A stretch of 64,000 nt of DNA. It comes from JAIEPX01 sp963725255. Lineage in GTDB: Bacteria; Pseudomonadota; Gammaproteobacteria; JAIEPX01. The notes under the pieces were generated by a model that saw only the letters and a list, made by a program, of their open reading frames with translations, was not told where the DNA came from and searched no databases. How positions within the stretch are numbered: the first letter of the stretch is position 1; the number at the start of each line of letters is the position of its first letter. A program made the position numbers and the translations under genes. Shown here piece by piece: positions 35,227 to 46,805 of this stretch. Location of the stretch: the NCBI GenBank assembly GCA_963725255.1, contig CAVRXV010000007.1:1-64000 (forward strand). The letters run 5' to 3'.

Positions 35227-36027
35227 ATGAGCAAATACGTTAACTTCGCTGACTTTGCCTGGTTGCTCCCTTTTCTAAGAGCAGCCATTCTATTTGTTAT
35301 TGGCTATTACTTAGCAAATCTCCTTGCTCGCAAAAGCGAAAAATTCCGTGGGGAATATGTTAGCGCACAACACATTATGTTGATAAAAAAATCAATATAT
35401 ATCATAGTGTTACTGCTGTTTTCTATGGCGTCACTTCAACAACTGGACTTCGATCTAAGCGTACTACTCGGCTCTGCGGGTATCGCCACCGTCGCTATTG
35501 GTTTTGCTGCTAAAACCTCGATCTCCAACATGATCTGCGGGCTCTTTTTAATCCTCGAAAAATCCTTTGTCGTCGGTGATACGATCAGTGTCAAAGGCCA
35601 TCAAGGTGAAATCATGTCCATTGATTTCTTATCCGTAAAAATACGCACGGCTGAAAATACGATGATACGACTCCCCAATGAAGAAATACTCAGCTCAGAT
35701 GTCATCAACTTAACGCACTTCAAACAACGTCGATTAGATATCAATATCAACATCAGTTACGAAACCAACCTCGCTGAATCCCAAAAACTGCTTCTCAAAA
35801 TAGCTGCCGAAAGCCCTTACAACGCACAAAAACCTGAAGCCAGTGTAGTCCTAGACAGCTTCGAGCAATCCACTATCAATCTAAAATTATCGATGTGGGT
35901 GAACAAATCTGACTACAATGAGGCTAAAGATACTCTTCAACAAGCTATCAAACTTGCTTTTGATCAAAACGGAATCTCTGCCCCATACCCGCATATGAAT
36001 CTTCATATTCAAGAAAATCTACAATAA
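35227..36027 (+). CDS. Small mechanosensitive channel, MscS family
   Basis: The 266-residue inner-membrane channel probably releases solutes on osmotic downshock. Three N-terminal membrane helices (residues about 10-95) end in the pore-lining, Gly/Ala-rich GSAGIATVAIGFAAKTSISNMICGLFLIL. The beta domain follows (VGDTISVKGHQGEIMSIDFLSVKI, RLPNEEILSSDVINL) and then the cytoplasmic alpha/beta domain. The length is slightly below E. coli MscS (286). It starts 4 bp after fdxA. Confidence 0.9.
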   Translation: MSKYVNFADFAWLLPFLRAAILFVIGYYLANLLARKSEKFRGEYVSAQHIMLIKKSIYIIVLLLFSMASLQQLDFDLSVLLGSAGIATVAIGFAAKTSISNMICGLFLILEKSFVVGDTISVKGHQGEIMSIDFLSVKIRTAENTMIRLPNEEILSSDVINLTHFKQRRLDININISYETNLAESQKLLLKIAAESPYNAQKPEASVVLDSFEQSTINLKLSMWVNKSDYNEAKDTLQQAIKLAFDQNGISAPYPHMNLHIQENLQ

Positions 36028-36182
36028 TCCACTATTCTACGATAGGAATTTTTGCGAGGGGCCAGGTTCATACCCATGGTTTCAAGTCGTAAATATTCTT
36101 CTGTCTTGACAGGAAAAATTTCAGATCATAGGCTACACTTATCCCAATAGAACTTTTTCATTCATCCAAGGAGGAATCGTCA

Positions 36183-36623
36183 ATGAAAAAATGCTTGGCA
36201 GCACTGCTCTTAACTTCTTTATTCAACTTACCTGTACACGCTGAAATGAATTTCTTTGGGGACAAAACCCAACGTTTTTCAGGCAACCTTACCGATATTA
36301 TTATCTTTAACCACACTGATAAAAATCTTGCCTATCAATTTCTCGAACCTTCAATTTTTCCCGATAGTGTTTACCAAATCCCAATGGGCGAATCAGAGAT
36401 TTACCATACTAAATTTAGTGATGAAAAAATGACATTAATGATAGGAGTTTGCACTGATATGGGTCATTTTACGTGCAGTGGATACGACTACTACAGCTTT
36501 GTTCGATGCACACCCAATAAAAAGTATAATGGAAATCTTATACGTTCTATTGATATTAACAGTTTATCAACTTGCACTGTTACTTGCCTTGATGGTACTG
36601 CAACATCTTGCGTTGTTGAATAA
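36183..36623 (+). CDS. Small secreted protein, unknown
   Basis: The 146 residues include a clear signal peptide (MKKCLAALLLTSLFNLPVHA, cleavage likely before EMNFFG). Several cysteines in the mature part (CTDMGHFTC, and C-terminal STCTVTCLDGTATSC) suggest disulfides in the periplasm or outside. The family is not recognised. AAGGAGGAA gives a strong ribosome site. It is a single gene. Confidence 0.65.
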   Translation: MKKCLAALLLTSLFNLPVHAEMNFFGDKTQRFSGNLTDIIIFNHTDKNLAYQFLEPSIFPDSVYQIPMGESEIYHTKFSDEKMTLMIGVCTDMGHFTCSGYDYYSFVRCTPNKKYNGNLIRSIDINSLSTCTVTCLDGTATSCVVE

Positions 36624-36707
36624 AGGGAAATCTTCTTACATAAAACCTAGATTCTCTTGATAGGGTCAAGTTTAGAAGTGGTAAAACGCTTAGATTTTAG
36701 TCAAGGT

Positions 36708-36779
36708 CGCGTCAAAAATGGAATTAAAAAGCGGAGTCTACTCTTGTAAATGAGCATTTTTAATTCCATTTTTCACGCG
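36708..36779. terminator. Hairpin between convergent genes, possible bidirectional terminator
   Basis: CGCGTCAAAAATGGAATTAA-AAAGC (36708-36732) pairs with GCATTTTTAATTCCATTTTT-CACGCG (36754-36779) with one bulge and one mismatch. The 24-bp stem lies between the plus-strand secreted-protein gene and the minus-strand acnA, 26 bp from the acnA stop. There is no run of Ts directly after it on either strand, so termination is not certain. Confidence 0.5.
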
Positions 36780-36805
36780 AGATTGGCAAAATATGAGCGT
36801 TTTTA

Positions 36806-39479
36806 TCAATTCGCTAGTTGCCCTAATACATATTGTAAAATTCCGCCGTGCTGGAAATACTGCAATTCATCCTGCGTATCTATTCGGCAATGCAAAGGAA
36901 TATCGCGCTGTGTTCCCTGCTCATCAACAACACGCAAGTTCAACTGACAACCCGGTGTGACACTGTTAATTCCCATAATACTAATGGTTTCAGATCCTGT
37001 TAAGCCCAACGATTTATGATCAGTACCTGACATAAATTCTAATGGCAACATTCCCATGCCAATTAAATTAGAACGATGAATACGTTCAAAACTTTCGCGC
37101 AATGACGGCCTTCACACCCAACAATCGAGTGCCTTTCGCAGCCCAATCGCGCGAAGACCCGGTGCCATATTCTTTGCCTGCAAACACAACCAACGGAGTA
37201 TTTGTTTGTTGATATCGCATTGCAGCATCATAAATAGTCATGTCTTCACCCGTTGGAAAATAGCTTAGTAAACCCACCTTCACTCCTGGCATCATTTCAT
37301 TTTTAATACGAATATTGGCAAAAGTTCCTCGCATCATCACTTCATGATTGCCGCGACGCGCACCATAAGAATTAAAATCATTTAGGCTGCACATCTTTGG
37401 CTCAATAAATATTTTCCAGCCGGACTATCTGTTTTAATTGATCCTGCAGGAGAAATATGATCAGTCGTAATACTATCGCCAAATAATGCTAAAATATCGC
37501 GCACCTTTGAATATCTGTAATTGGTTTAGGTTCGATGGTCATATTGTCAAAAAAGGTGGATGTTGAATATAGGTAGAATCCTCTCGCCATTGATAGGTCG
37601 CATCTTGACTGGTCTGCAATTGTTTGCCATTCATTATCACCTGTAAAAACATCGGCATATTGCTTCATGAAACATGCTATTGCGCAACTTTTGTCACTTG
37701 CGCATGCAATTTCTGCATTCGTTGGCCAAATATCTTTTAAATAAACAGGCTTACCACTGTTTATCTTTGCCAAAAGGTTCTTGTGTAAATCAATTCGTGA
37801 AGTACCTGCCAATGCAAACGCAACTACCAATGGCGGTGACGCAAACCAATTTGCTTTAACTTGAGGGTGAATACGTCCTTCAAAATTGCGATTTCCTGAT
37901 AAAACCGCAGCACACCACCAAATCCATTTTCATCAATGGCTTTTGCAATGGGCTCAGGAAGTGGACCCGAATTACCAATACAAGTTGTGCAACCATAACC
38001 CACTAAATTAAACCCTAATTGATCTAAATAGTGTTGTAATCCGGCTTTTTCTAAATAACTCGTCACTACTTTTGAACCAGGCGCTAAAGAAGTTTTTACC
38101 CATGGTTTTACTGTTAATCCTTTTTCGCACGCTTTTTTCGCTAACAAACCTGCCGCCATTAAAACACTGGGATTAGATGTATTGGTACAACTAGTGATCG
38201 CAGCAATCACCATCGCACCATGATCCAATTCAAATCCACCTTCAACTTTCACTGGATTCGATGCGGTATTTTTGAATCAACGCTTCTTGGTGTTTTGTCA
38301 AACGCTTAGGTAAATCGGAAACTAAAACACGATCTTGTGGACGTTTTGGTCCTGCCAAACTAGGTTCAACTTCCGCTAAATCTAAATGTAAAGTGTCAGT
38401 AAAAACAGGATCTGCCGACGTTTCATCTCGCCATAATCCTTGTTCTTTACAATAGGCTTCAACTAGCGCAATTTGATTTTCATCACGTCCCGTTAGAGCA
38501 AGATAATCAAGCGTTTCTTGATCAACCGGGAAAAATCCGCACGTAGCACCATATTCAGGTGCCATATTCGCAACGGTCGCACGATCAGGCAACGTAAATC
38601 ATGCTAATCCATGCCCATAAAATTCTACAAATTTATCCACCACACCTTATTTCGTAAAATTTGAGTGATCGTTAAGACTAAATCTGTTGCAGTAATACCT
38701 TCTTGTAAATGGCCCGTAATTTCAAAGCCAATCACTTCAGGGATTAACATTGAAATCGGTTGGCCTAACATCGCCGCTTCCGCCTCAATTCCACCAACGC
38801 CCCAACCTAAAACACCTAGACCATTAATCATCGTGGTATGGCTATCGGTTCCGACCAAAGTATCGGGATAGGCGAAGGATTTTCCGTCGATTTCATGAGT
38901 CCAAACAACTTTGCCTAAATATTCCAAATTCACTTGATGACAAATTCCAGTCCGGGAGGAACAACTCTAAAATGATCAAAGGCTTGTTGGCCCCAGCGTA
39001 AAAATTCATAGCGTTCTTGATTGCGTTTGCATCTCAAAATGGACATTATCGGTGTAGGCATGATTATTCGCGTATTCATCCACTTGCACAGAGTGATCGA
39101 TGATCAAATCCACAGGTGTCAGCGGATTAATTTATTGAGGATCGCCTCCGCGAGATACCATGGCTGCTCGCATCGCAGCTAAATCGACAATCGCAGGGAC
39201 TCCGGTAAAATCTTGCATTAATACCCGAGCCGGAGAAAAAAGAAGATTAGTCGAAGTCGGTTTTACAGCCCAATTCGCGAGGGTGCTGATGTCGTCTCGC
39301 GTAATACGTGCCCCATCCTCGTTACGAAGCAGTTGTTCCAATAATATTTTCAGTGTTTTAGGGAGTAAATGCACCGATTTCAATCCGGCTTGTTCTAATT
39401 TTTTCAAGGAAAAATAATGATAATTCTGACCTGAGACTGTGAGAATATCATCCGTTTGAAAGCTATTAATACGACTCAT
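36806..39479 (-). pseudogene. acnA: Aconitate hydratase A, broken by several frameshifts
   Basis: AcnA isomerises citrate to isocitrate in the TCA cycle. From the ATG at 39479 (GGAGAA upstream; MSRINSFQTDDILTVSG) to the stop at 36806 the locus has the length of an intact gene (about 890 codons), and conserved segments appear in order: DFTGVPAIVDLAAMR, GTDSHTTMINGLGVLGWGVGGIEA, PEYGATCGFFP, ITSCTNTSNPSVL with the cluster-binding Cys, YGCTTCIGNSG with two more, GDSITTDHISPAGSI, SYGARRGNHEVMMRGTFANIR and EYGTGSSRDWAAKG. The frame changes at least seven times (about 39130, 38940, 38625, 38250, 37830, 37490, 37395 and 37100), and a TGA lies in frame near 38597. Some breaks fit loss of one base from a short homopolymer. 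The gene is either a recent pseudogene or, more likely, poorly sequenced here. Confidence 0.85.
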
Positions 39480-39618
39480 CATTGTTCTCCATAATGTAGC
39501 ATTGCGCATTGGGTGTTTCGATAATAAGAATAACGCAGCAGTCCCCAAAGTGGAAGGGGTGAAGAGAGAAGGGATCAGATCTTTGCTTGGCTCATTTTCT
39601 TGATAGGATAGGTGTAAG

Positions 39619-39709
39619 ATAGGTGTCAGATCTAAGATCAATACATTCATATGCTTCACTTAAGACATAATAAACAAGTAACAGTATTGATCTTAGATCT
39701 GACACCTAT
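39619..39709. repeat. GGTGTCAGATCT-family palindrome
   Basis: ATAGGTGTCAGATCTAAGAT plus CAATA (39619-39643) and its exact complement at 39685-39709 form a 25-bp perfect stem around 41 bases. A half-like GGGATCAGATCTTTGCTTGG precedes it at about 39578-39597, matching the arm of the 55301 element. It lies in the gap upstream of acnA. Confidence 0.82.
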
Positions 39710-39811
39710 CCTGAAGGAGCCTAAATCACGCTAGCACTCCTTTTTTTCTTGTAATACCAGAGGGTATTTTGTAAGATGAGTTCCAGGTTAAAATCATGTG
39801 GGGGAGGTTTT

Positions 39812-41695
39812 ATGGCGTTCGATTTTCTATTCGATGAAAAGACATATCAAGCAACAGGCAAGTATCTTTATTCTGGAGTATTCAATGGATTTTTAGCGAC
39901 TGGCGGACTCTTTTCTTTACAGCATTCCTTCTATTCTGGCCCATCACCACCGCTTTCACCGTCACTTTCGTTGTTACGACCACCATCACGACCTTAGCTG
40001 CGGTTTACCTCCTGTTCAGAGACAATACTCGTAATGAGTACTTACAATCCATGAATGCGGCTACCCGTAAAATCAAACAACTCTACGACGAAATCCAATA
40101 CTACGAAGGTAAACTGCAGCGAGAACAAACCTTATTACAAACTCCTGAGACAAAACTAAATCCCCATAAGTGTATTAAAGAAGCAGACCTTGAGATTATT
40201 CGTAAAAAAATAAAACAACTCAAAGCGCTGTATGATGAGTCAAAGGAAGATTCTCTACCTAAAATCAGAGAAAAAGCCCAAGAATACACTAATAGTTTTA
40301 TACAACGACATATTATTGGCACCTACAAAGCTTTTATTAATTCGTACGTGTTTTATCTGAGCTTCCCACTTTTTATCGCCTTAGCACTGAATGCCATAGT
40401 TGCACCAGCGTGGCTCGCTCCACTAGCCATTCCAATTTTAGTTTTTGCAGTCTCATTAGGTGTTATTGGATTGTTTCAATCTTATGTCGCAGAATCCCGT
40501 GCGATCACAACCTACGATGCGGCTATTGAAGAATCCATATGGATTGAAAATTCCGCAAGAAAACTGGTGGAATCTTGTGATAATTTATTGAAAGATCAAG
40601 ACACCTACGATCAGAGAGCAAACGTTGAATTAAAACCTGTACAAAACATTCTACGAAAAAACTCGAATATTCCAAAAGATGCAAAATATTTTCTGATCAA
40701 ACATGCTCAAGACTCCCAAACTATTACTCCCAACAATGAATTGAGAAAGACAATTCCCGTTTTAGACAAACTCGCAAAACCTCTAGGTGAACGACTTCCG
40801 AAATCAGCCTTTGAATTAGCCTCTCCAGACACCTTTGGAAAAAAAATAGGGTGGGCACTACATAGACTTTCTGAATATTTCTATCAATGGACTATTGTTA
40901 ACACCGTCGTTGATTTTGTAGCCAAATTAATTTTTATGGCAATTATGTGGTGCGATAGTCCCTGGTGGCGTAGCATTATATTTAAAATTCGTTTTGGGAG
41001 TCACTTTTACACCGCTGATGATAAATGTTTACGTTGTAGGCCTTATTACCACAACAGTAGCGTCAGTCGTATTTAGTTTCTTTAATGCGTATTGGAATCA
41101 ACAAGAAGCCTTGCTAAAAACATATGCTGATCAAGTTTCTCGACTTACAGTAGAAGTAACAGAAGATTTAAAATTATTACACACTGAACGAGCTTCAGTT
41201 TATGATCGCTCAAATAATTTAGTAGCTGGGCCTGCATTCAAGATTATTAACAAAGAAGATCGTCAACTCATACTAGAACGTAAATATCAATTAGAAAAAG
41301 CTTCAAGAAAATTGCGTAAGCAAAGTGAAAAATTGAATGAAGACAATTTTTTCATGTCTTTAGTGAAGTGGGTTGGAAATATTTTTAATTCCATAACAAC
41401 AGGTTATGCGTGGTATATGGGATTCCCATTATTCGTGCTACTCACTATTGTCACATTTGTACCCATTACTACTCCCCTCATAACGGTTTCGCTATTTGTG
41501 GTATCACTCTATGTTGGAGTTCTAGGGGTGGTATTTACCTTCGAAACGGCTGCAAATTCTGTTGAAGCCTCAAATGACATGCTGAAAGAAGCGATCACAC
41601 AAAGTAATGCTGCGGATGAATTATTAACACACTTCGATAAGCCATTACATACTAAAGATCTTTCCACTAATGATCAGAAAAAAATACCGCCTTAA
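39812..41695 (+). pseudogene. Membrane/coiled-coil protein gene with two frameshifts, unknown
   Basis: The ATG at 39812 has GGAGG upstream. The reading runs MAFDFLFDEKTYQATGKYLY..., slips near 39905 into TLFFTAFLLFWPITTAFTVT, continues through a charged coiled-coil region (IKQLYDEIQYYEGKLQREQ), a membrane pair (FPLFIALALNAIVAPAWLAP), and slips again at the CCC near 40959 into GGVALYLKFVLGV and a second coiled-coil plus membrane pair. The restored protein would have about 628 residues. Alternating membrane hairpins and charged helices resemble the protein at 19447, which suggests paralogy. Both slips fit single-base changes beside short runs. I do not recognise a function. Confidence 0.6.
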
Positions 41696-41856
41696 TAATG
41701 AAACGCTATTAACTCTCAACGCAAGAGAATCTGATCAGCAGCTAGAAGTTACTAATCCAGAGAAATTCGATTTACTTAGAGCATCAAGATGTCCTGAAAA
41801 GCCCAAACTTCAACACTGCTTTTGTTGATGATCTGCAGCATACCTAAGTGATATTA

Positions 41857-42327
41857 ATGTCACACTCACTGCATGATTTACTTAAAATCCACCGATACAA
41901 ATTAGTTACGGCTGAGTCTTGTACCGGTGGATTATTGGCTGCAGAAATTACTTCTGTGTCGGGCAGCTCTGATTGGTTTGATCGCGGATTTGTGACGTAC
42001 TCTAATCTTTCTAAACAAGAGATGCTGTCTGTTAATGCACAAACTCTTGAAAAATTTGGCGCTGTCAGCGAGGAAACTGCCATAGAAATGGCAGAAGGCG
42101 CGCTTCAAAAAAGCAATGCAACAATTAGTTTGTCCGTCACGGGAATTGCTGGTCCTGAGGGTGGCACTCCTGAAAAACCCGTCGGTACTGTATGGTTTGG
42201 TTGGGCAAGCCGAGGGCTTTTTGACACTTTCGCACTCATGCAACATTTTCACGGTGATCGAACAAGTATACGACAACAAGCCACTCAATTTGCGCTTGAA
42301 ACTCTGTACAAAAAACTTAATTCTTAG
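41857..42327 (+). CDS. pncC: CinA-type nicotinamide-nucleotide amidohydrolase
   Basis: The 156-residue enzyme deamidates NMN to nicotinic acid mononucleotide in the NAD salvage cycle. It is the single-domain (CinA C-terminal) form. Motifs seen: VTAESCTGGLLAAEITSVSGSS, FVTYSNLSKQEML, LSVTGIAGPEGGTPEKPVGTVW. ATG at 41857 is chosen over the GTG at 41848. The reading frame is intact although the flanking genes are heavily frameshifted. A long perfect palindrome overlaps its stop. Confidence 0.93.
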   Translation: MSHSLHDLLKIHRYKLVTAESCTGGLLAAEITSVSGSSDWFDRGFVTYSNLSKQEMLSVNAQTLEKFGAVSEETAIEMAEGALQKSNATISLSVTGIAGPEGGTPEKPVGTVWFGWASRGLFDTFALMQHFHGDRTSIRQQATQFALETLYKKLNS

Positions 42328-42394
42328 TCATCGCGAGCGAAGCGTGGCGATCCAGAAAAACTAGTGGATCGCCACGCTTCGCTCGCGATGACTA
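42325..42394. repeat. 30-bp perfect palindrome at the pncC stop
   Basis: TAGTCATCGCGAGCGAAGCG-TGGCGATCCA at 42325-42354 is the exact complement of 42365-42394, with a 10-base loop. It includes the TAG stop of pncC. Sequences of this style (TCATCGCGAGCGAAGC...) are recurrent palindromic repeats in several intracellular bacteria; that comparison is from memory. It may terminate transcription of both pncC and dnaE, which converge here. Confidence 0.85.
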
Positions 42395-42416
42395 GTATGA
42401 AGGGGTCAAATTTTGA

Positions 42417-45400
42417 CTACTGCTGTGCATTTCCATAGCCCACCATCACAGCATCATTACCATAAATCTGCTGCAGCGCAGTAATTAATTCCTTTTTCGG
42501 CGAAACTTTCCACTCATCTCCCAACAACATTCTCGCTCTACCTTCAGTATTTTGATAATCAATTAATACTCTGCAAGATCCTTCTTGAAATCGACCCAAA
42601 GCCGATTGAAGTGCAGGCAAAGTCGATTCAAGACTGGACTGTTGTGTCGCATCAATAGTCACCGATTTTGCATATTCACATCGCGCCATGGATAAATCTA
42701 AAATACGACGAGCACTCATACGTAAGCCACCTGAAAATTCATCCGTGCTAACTTCACCCTCAATAATTAATAATTGATCTTTAACTAGCAACGGGCGGGC
42801 CTCTTCAAACACTTCAGAAAACACAGCCACTTCAATAATATCTTTACGATCTTCAATTTTAACTATCGCCATACGTGTATTACGTTTAGTCATTAGTGAT
42901 CGCACACTCACCACATAACCAGCAACGAGCACGGTTTTTTTACGTTCAGTCGGTTTTAGCGTTGAAATTGTATTTGAAATAAATTGACGCAATTCTTTTT
43001 CATATTGCTGTATGGGATGACCACTTAAATAAAAACCTAAGGTAGCTTTTTCAGCTTGTAAACGCTCTTCATCGCGCCATTTTGGCACTTTCACATAATC
43101 CACTTTAATCGTTTCGTGAAGAGTCACTGCCATTCCAAATAAATCTTGCTGTCCAAATTCTTGGTTTTTTCGATGTTGATCGGAATATCGAAAGGCATGA
43201 TCGACACTGGCTAATAGGCTTGCACGATGAGCACCAAAATGATCCATAGCCCCCGATTGAATTAATGCTTCAATAACACGCCTATTCATTTTTCGTGTAT
43301 CAACCCGCTGGCAAAATTCAAATAAATCTTTAAAGGGTCCTTGACGACGCGCTTCAATAATATTTTCAATTGCTGCTTCACCTACACCTTTGAGCGCACC
43401 CAATCCATAAACAATATGCGGTTTGTTATTTGGCGCGTTAGAAGATGCCGATGCGTCGTAATTAACGGTAAATTTATACTGACTACATTGATATCGGGAG
43501 GCTCAACAATTAATCCATTTTCTTCGGCATCTAAAGTAAAATTCACCACTTTATCGGTATTATCCATATCAGAAGATAATACCGCCGCCATAAATTCTGC
43601 AGGATAATGCGCTTTTAACCAAGCAGTTTGATAAGACAATAAGGCATAAGCAGCCGAATGCGATTTATTAAATCCATAACCTGCAAATTTTTCCATCAAA
43701 TCAAAAATATGATTCGCACGATCTTGCGTCAACGCCTCGTTCTATTGCGCCCGTCACAAAAATTTCACGTTGTTTGGCCATTTCTTCTGGTTTTTTCTTA
43801 CCCATCGCACGACGTAATAAATCGGCTGCACCCAGAGTATAACCCGCAAGTACTTGCGCAATTTGCATCACTTGTTCTTGATACAAAATAACGCCATAAG
43901 TGGGTTTTAAAATAGGTTCTAATCGGGATGTGGATATTCCACTTTCGCTCGTCCATGTTTACGATTAATAAAATCATCCACCATGCCGGATTGCAAAGGA
44001 CCTGGTCGAAATAATGCAACCAAAGCAATAATTTCTTCAAAACGCATCGGGTTGTAAACGTTTAATTAAATCTTTCATGCCGCGTGATTCAAGTTGAAAT
44101 ACCGCCGTTGTGTTGCACGCTTTTAATAATTCAAAAGTCTTTAGCATCATCCAAAGGAATTGATGAAATATCAATGGGTGATTCACCTTGGGTTTTCCGA
44201 TGTGCATTAATTGTTTGCAGTGCCCAATCAATAATGGTTAATGTGCGCAAACCTAAAAAGTCAAATTTAACAAGCCCTACTGCTTCCACATCATCTTTAT
44301 CAAATTGAGTAACTAAATTGTTCTCCGCCTGCTTCACAATACAGCGGCGTAAAATCGGTTAAATTTGAAGGTGCAATCACCACACCACCGGCATGTTTTC
44401 CGGCATTGCGCGTAATTCCTTCTAATTTTAGGCCAAATCAATTAAGGTTTTGACTTCTTCTTCTTCGTGATAACGTTCACTAAATGCTTCTTCTTGTTCT
44501 AAGTGCTTTTTCAAGAGTAATGCCTAATTCAAAAGGAATTAATTTTGCAATTTTATCGACAAAACCATAAGGATGTCCCAACACACGACCCACATCGCGC
44601 ACCACCGCTTTCGCCGCCATGGTGCCAAAGGTAATAATTTGCGAAACACTTTCACGTCCATATTTGTCTGCAACATATTCAATGACACGATCGCGACCTT
44701 CCATACAAAAATCAATATCAAAATCTGGCATGGAAACACGTTCTGGATTTAAAAAGCGTTCAAACAGTAAATCATATTCCAAAGGATCAAGATCAGTAAT
44801 ATCTAATGCATAAGCCACTAAAGAACCCGCACCTGAACCTCGACCAGGGCCCACAGGAATATCATTTTCTTTTGCCCAACGAATAAAATCAGCCACAATT
44901 AAAAAATAACCTGCAAATCCCATCGAATTAATAACATCAAGTTCGAGCGCTAATCGTTCATTGTAATCAGATGATGACACAGATAATTTTTGTAATCTTT
45001 TTTCGAGACCCTGATACGCTTCTTGTCTAAAATATTCATCCATACTCATACCAGAAGGGACTGGAAAAGTTGGCAAATAATTTTTGCCTAAGGTTAATGG
45101 CAACGTGCATCTTTTTGCGATTTCGATCGTATTTTGCAGTGCTTCTGGAATATCAGAAAAAAGCTCATACATCTCAGCAGGTGTTCGTAAATATTGTTTT
45201 TCACTGTAGAGTTTTGGCCGAGAAGGATCTTCCAGTGTATGTCCACTATTGATACATACACGCGCTTCATGAGCTTCAAATTCATCTGATTCTAAAAATC
45301 GCACATCATTAGTGGCAACAACGGGCAAATTTAATTCTTCGGCTAATCGCAACGTGAGCTGTACTGTTTTTTCATCATCGTTTCGCCCTGTGCGCATTAA

Positions 45401-45905
45401 TTCAAGATAAAATCGACCAGGAAATAAAGAAGACCACTCGCCGGCCAATTCTTGAGCTACTGAAGAATTTCCCGACAACAATGCTTGTCCAATTTCGCCA
45501 AATTTTCCTGCCGATAACGCAATAAGCCCATCTGTAGCTCCGTCAAACCATTCTCGTTCGATGATCGGTAACCCAGTAGATTGCCCATCTAAATAAGCGC
45601 GAGAAACTAAACGTGTCGAGATTACCATAGCCCATTTTATTTTGGCACAACAGCACTAATCGAGTCGGCGCTCTGGGTGAGCCTGGATTAGCGATTAAGA
45701 CATCAGCGCCAATAATCGGTTTGACGCCCGCTGCAATGGCTGCTTTATAAAATTTCACCATGCCAAATAAATTACAATGATCTGTAATGGCCACCGCTGA
45801 CATGCCCGCCGCTTTGGTTGCCGAAACCAGCGGTTTTATGCGCACAATGCCATCAACGAGTGAATACTCGGTGTGCAAATGTAAGTGGACAAAGTCTTCG
45901 GACAT
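42417..45905 (-). pseudogene. dnaE: DNA polymerase III alpha subunit, broken by several frameshifts
   Basis: DnaE is the essential replicative polymerase. The locus spans 3489 bases (about 1163 codons, the normal length) and all regions appear in order: PHP domain (FVHLHLHTEYSLVDG, AITDHCNLFGMV), the catalytic region VGPGRGSGAGSLVAYAL and MPDFDIDFC with the catalytic aspartates, RRAMGKKKPEEMAKQR, GFNKSHSAAYALLSYQTAWLK, and the HhH/OB C-terminal part (GALKGVGEAAIENI). The frame changes about eight times (near 45600, 44500, 44340, 44135, 44040, 43930, 43735 and 43395). As the gene is essential, a functional copy must exist elsewhere or, more simply, this stretch is poorly sequenced. The ATG at 45905 is preferred over GTG 45908. 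Confidence 0.85.
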
Positions 45906-45957
45906 CACGTTTTTCTCTGCAGTATCTTACTGGTGTGATGGATAGTATATCTAAGGA

Positions 45958-46052
45958 AAGGGGTCAGGTCTAACATTGAAACCAGCTCAGAGTCCTTTTA
46001 GAACTGCCCCTCCCTAAGGGTGAGCTGGTGTCAATGTTAGACCTGACCCCTT
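45958..46052. repeat. GGGGTCAGGTCT-family palindrome
   Basis: AAGGGGTCAGGTCTAACATT-G (45958-45978) pairs exactly with 46032-46052. An inner stem CCAGCTCA/TGAGCTGG (45982-45989, 46021-46028) extends the structure. It lies between rnhB and dnaE, so it could influence both, and is the same family as 8437, 39619, 55301 and 56305. Confidence 0.82.
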
Positions 46053-46081
46053 CTTGATTATTTAGACTTGCCCCCTTCCCT

Positions 46082-46663
46082 CTATGCAAAATATTTTCTT
46101 ACAGGGGCAAAACTTCGACGATGCACATCACTAGGACCCAGCTCTTCCAGGGCAGCTAAATGCACCTTAGTCCCATAGCCTTTATGCTGCGCAAAACCAT
46201 AGCCTGGATACAGTGCGTCTAATGTGATCATCTCTCGATCTCGTGTGACCTTTGCGATGACTGAGGCCGCACTAATCAGAGGCTCCAGGTCATCACCCCC
46301 GATAATGGTTTCAACGACACACGATAATTTCGGGGCTTGATTACCATCTACCAGCGCATGATGTGTGTCAACTCCAAGAGCATCCACTGCTCTTCTCATC
46401 GCCAGCAACGTCGCTTGAAGGATATTGATCTCATCAATTTCTGCTACTTCAGCTCGGCCTACAGCCCACGCAACTGCACCCGCAGTAATCTCTTGATACA
46501 ACCTCTCGCGTGCCGACTCTGACATTAGCTTAGAATCCTTCAGGCCTTTTAAAGACCGCACTTCTGGCATAATGACCGCTGCAGCCACGACTGGCCCTGC
46601 CAGCGGACCACGCCCGGCTTCATCGACGCCAGCCATCCTGTGATGATAAATCCTTTTTTCCAT
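46082..46663 (-). CDS. rnhB: Ribonuclease HII
   Basis: RNase HII cuts RNA at RNA-DNA junctions and removes misincorporated ribonucleotides. The 193 residues carry GVDEAGRGPLAGPVVAAAV (two catalytic acids), LKDSKLMSESARE, DGNQAPKL and ISAASVIAKVTRDREM, all in the usual order. ATG at 46663 is preferred over an upstream TTG at 46669. The frame is intact, marking the end of the frameshift-rich stretch. Confidence 0.96.
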   Translation of the reverse strand: MEKRIYHHRMAGVDEAGRGPLAGPVVAAAVIMPEVRSLKGLKDSKLMSESARERLYQEITAGAVAWAVGRAEVAEIDEINILQATLLAMRRAVDALGVDTHHALVDGNQAPKLSCVVETIIGGDDLEPLISAASVIAKVTRDREMITLDALYPGYGFAQHKGYGTKVHLAALEELGPSDVHRRSFAPVRKYFA

Positions 46664-46805
46664 TAACAATCCTTCAATGCTTCTTTTTTATCTATCCCTT
46701 GCCTAAGCCCTAAAAAATTGAGAACATTAATGTTTACAGGTAAATTTGGACTTGAGTTCGCTAAATCCAAGATTCAAATTACTTGAAAATACAAAGGTAA
46801 TCAAG

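Noticed and set aside
38590..38600. In-frame TGA in acnA as recoding (selenocysteine or Trp)
   Set aside because: Many other frame breaks surround it, there is no SECIS-like hairpin, and TGA acts as a normal stop elsewhere (for example orfA and the 17061 regulator gene).
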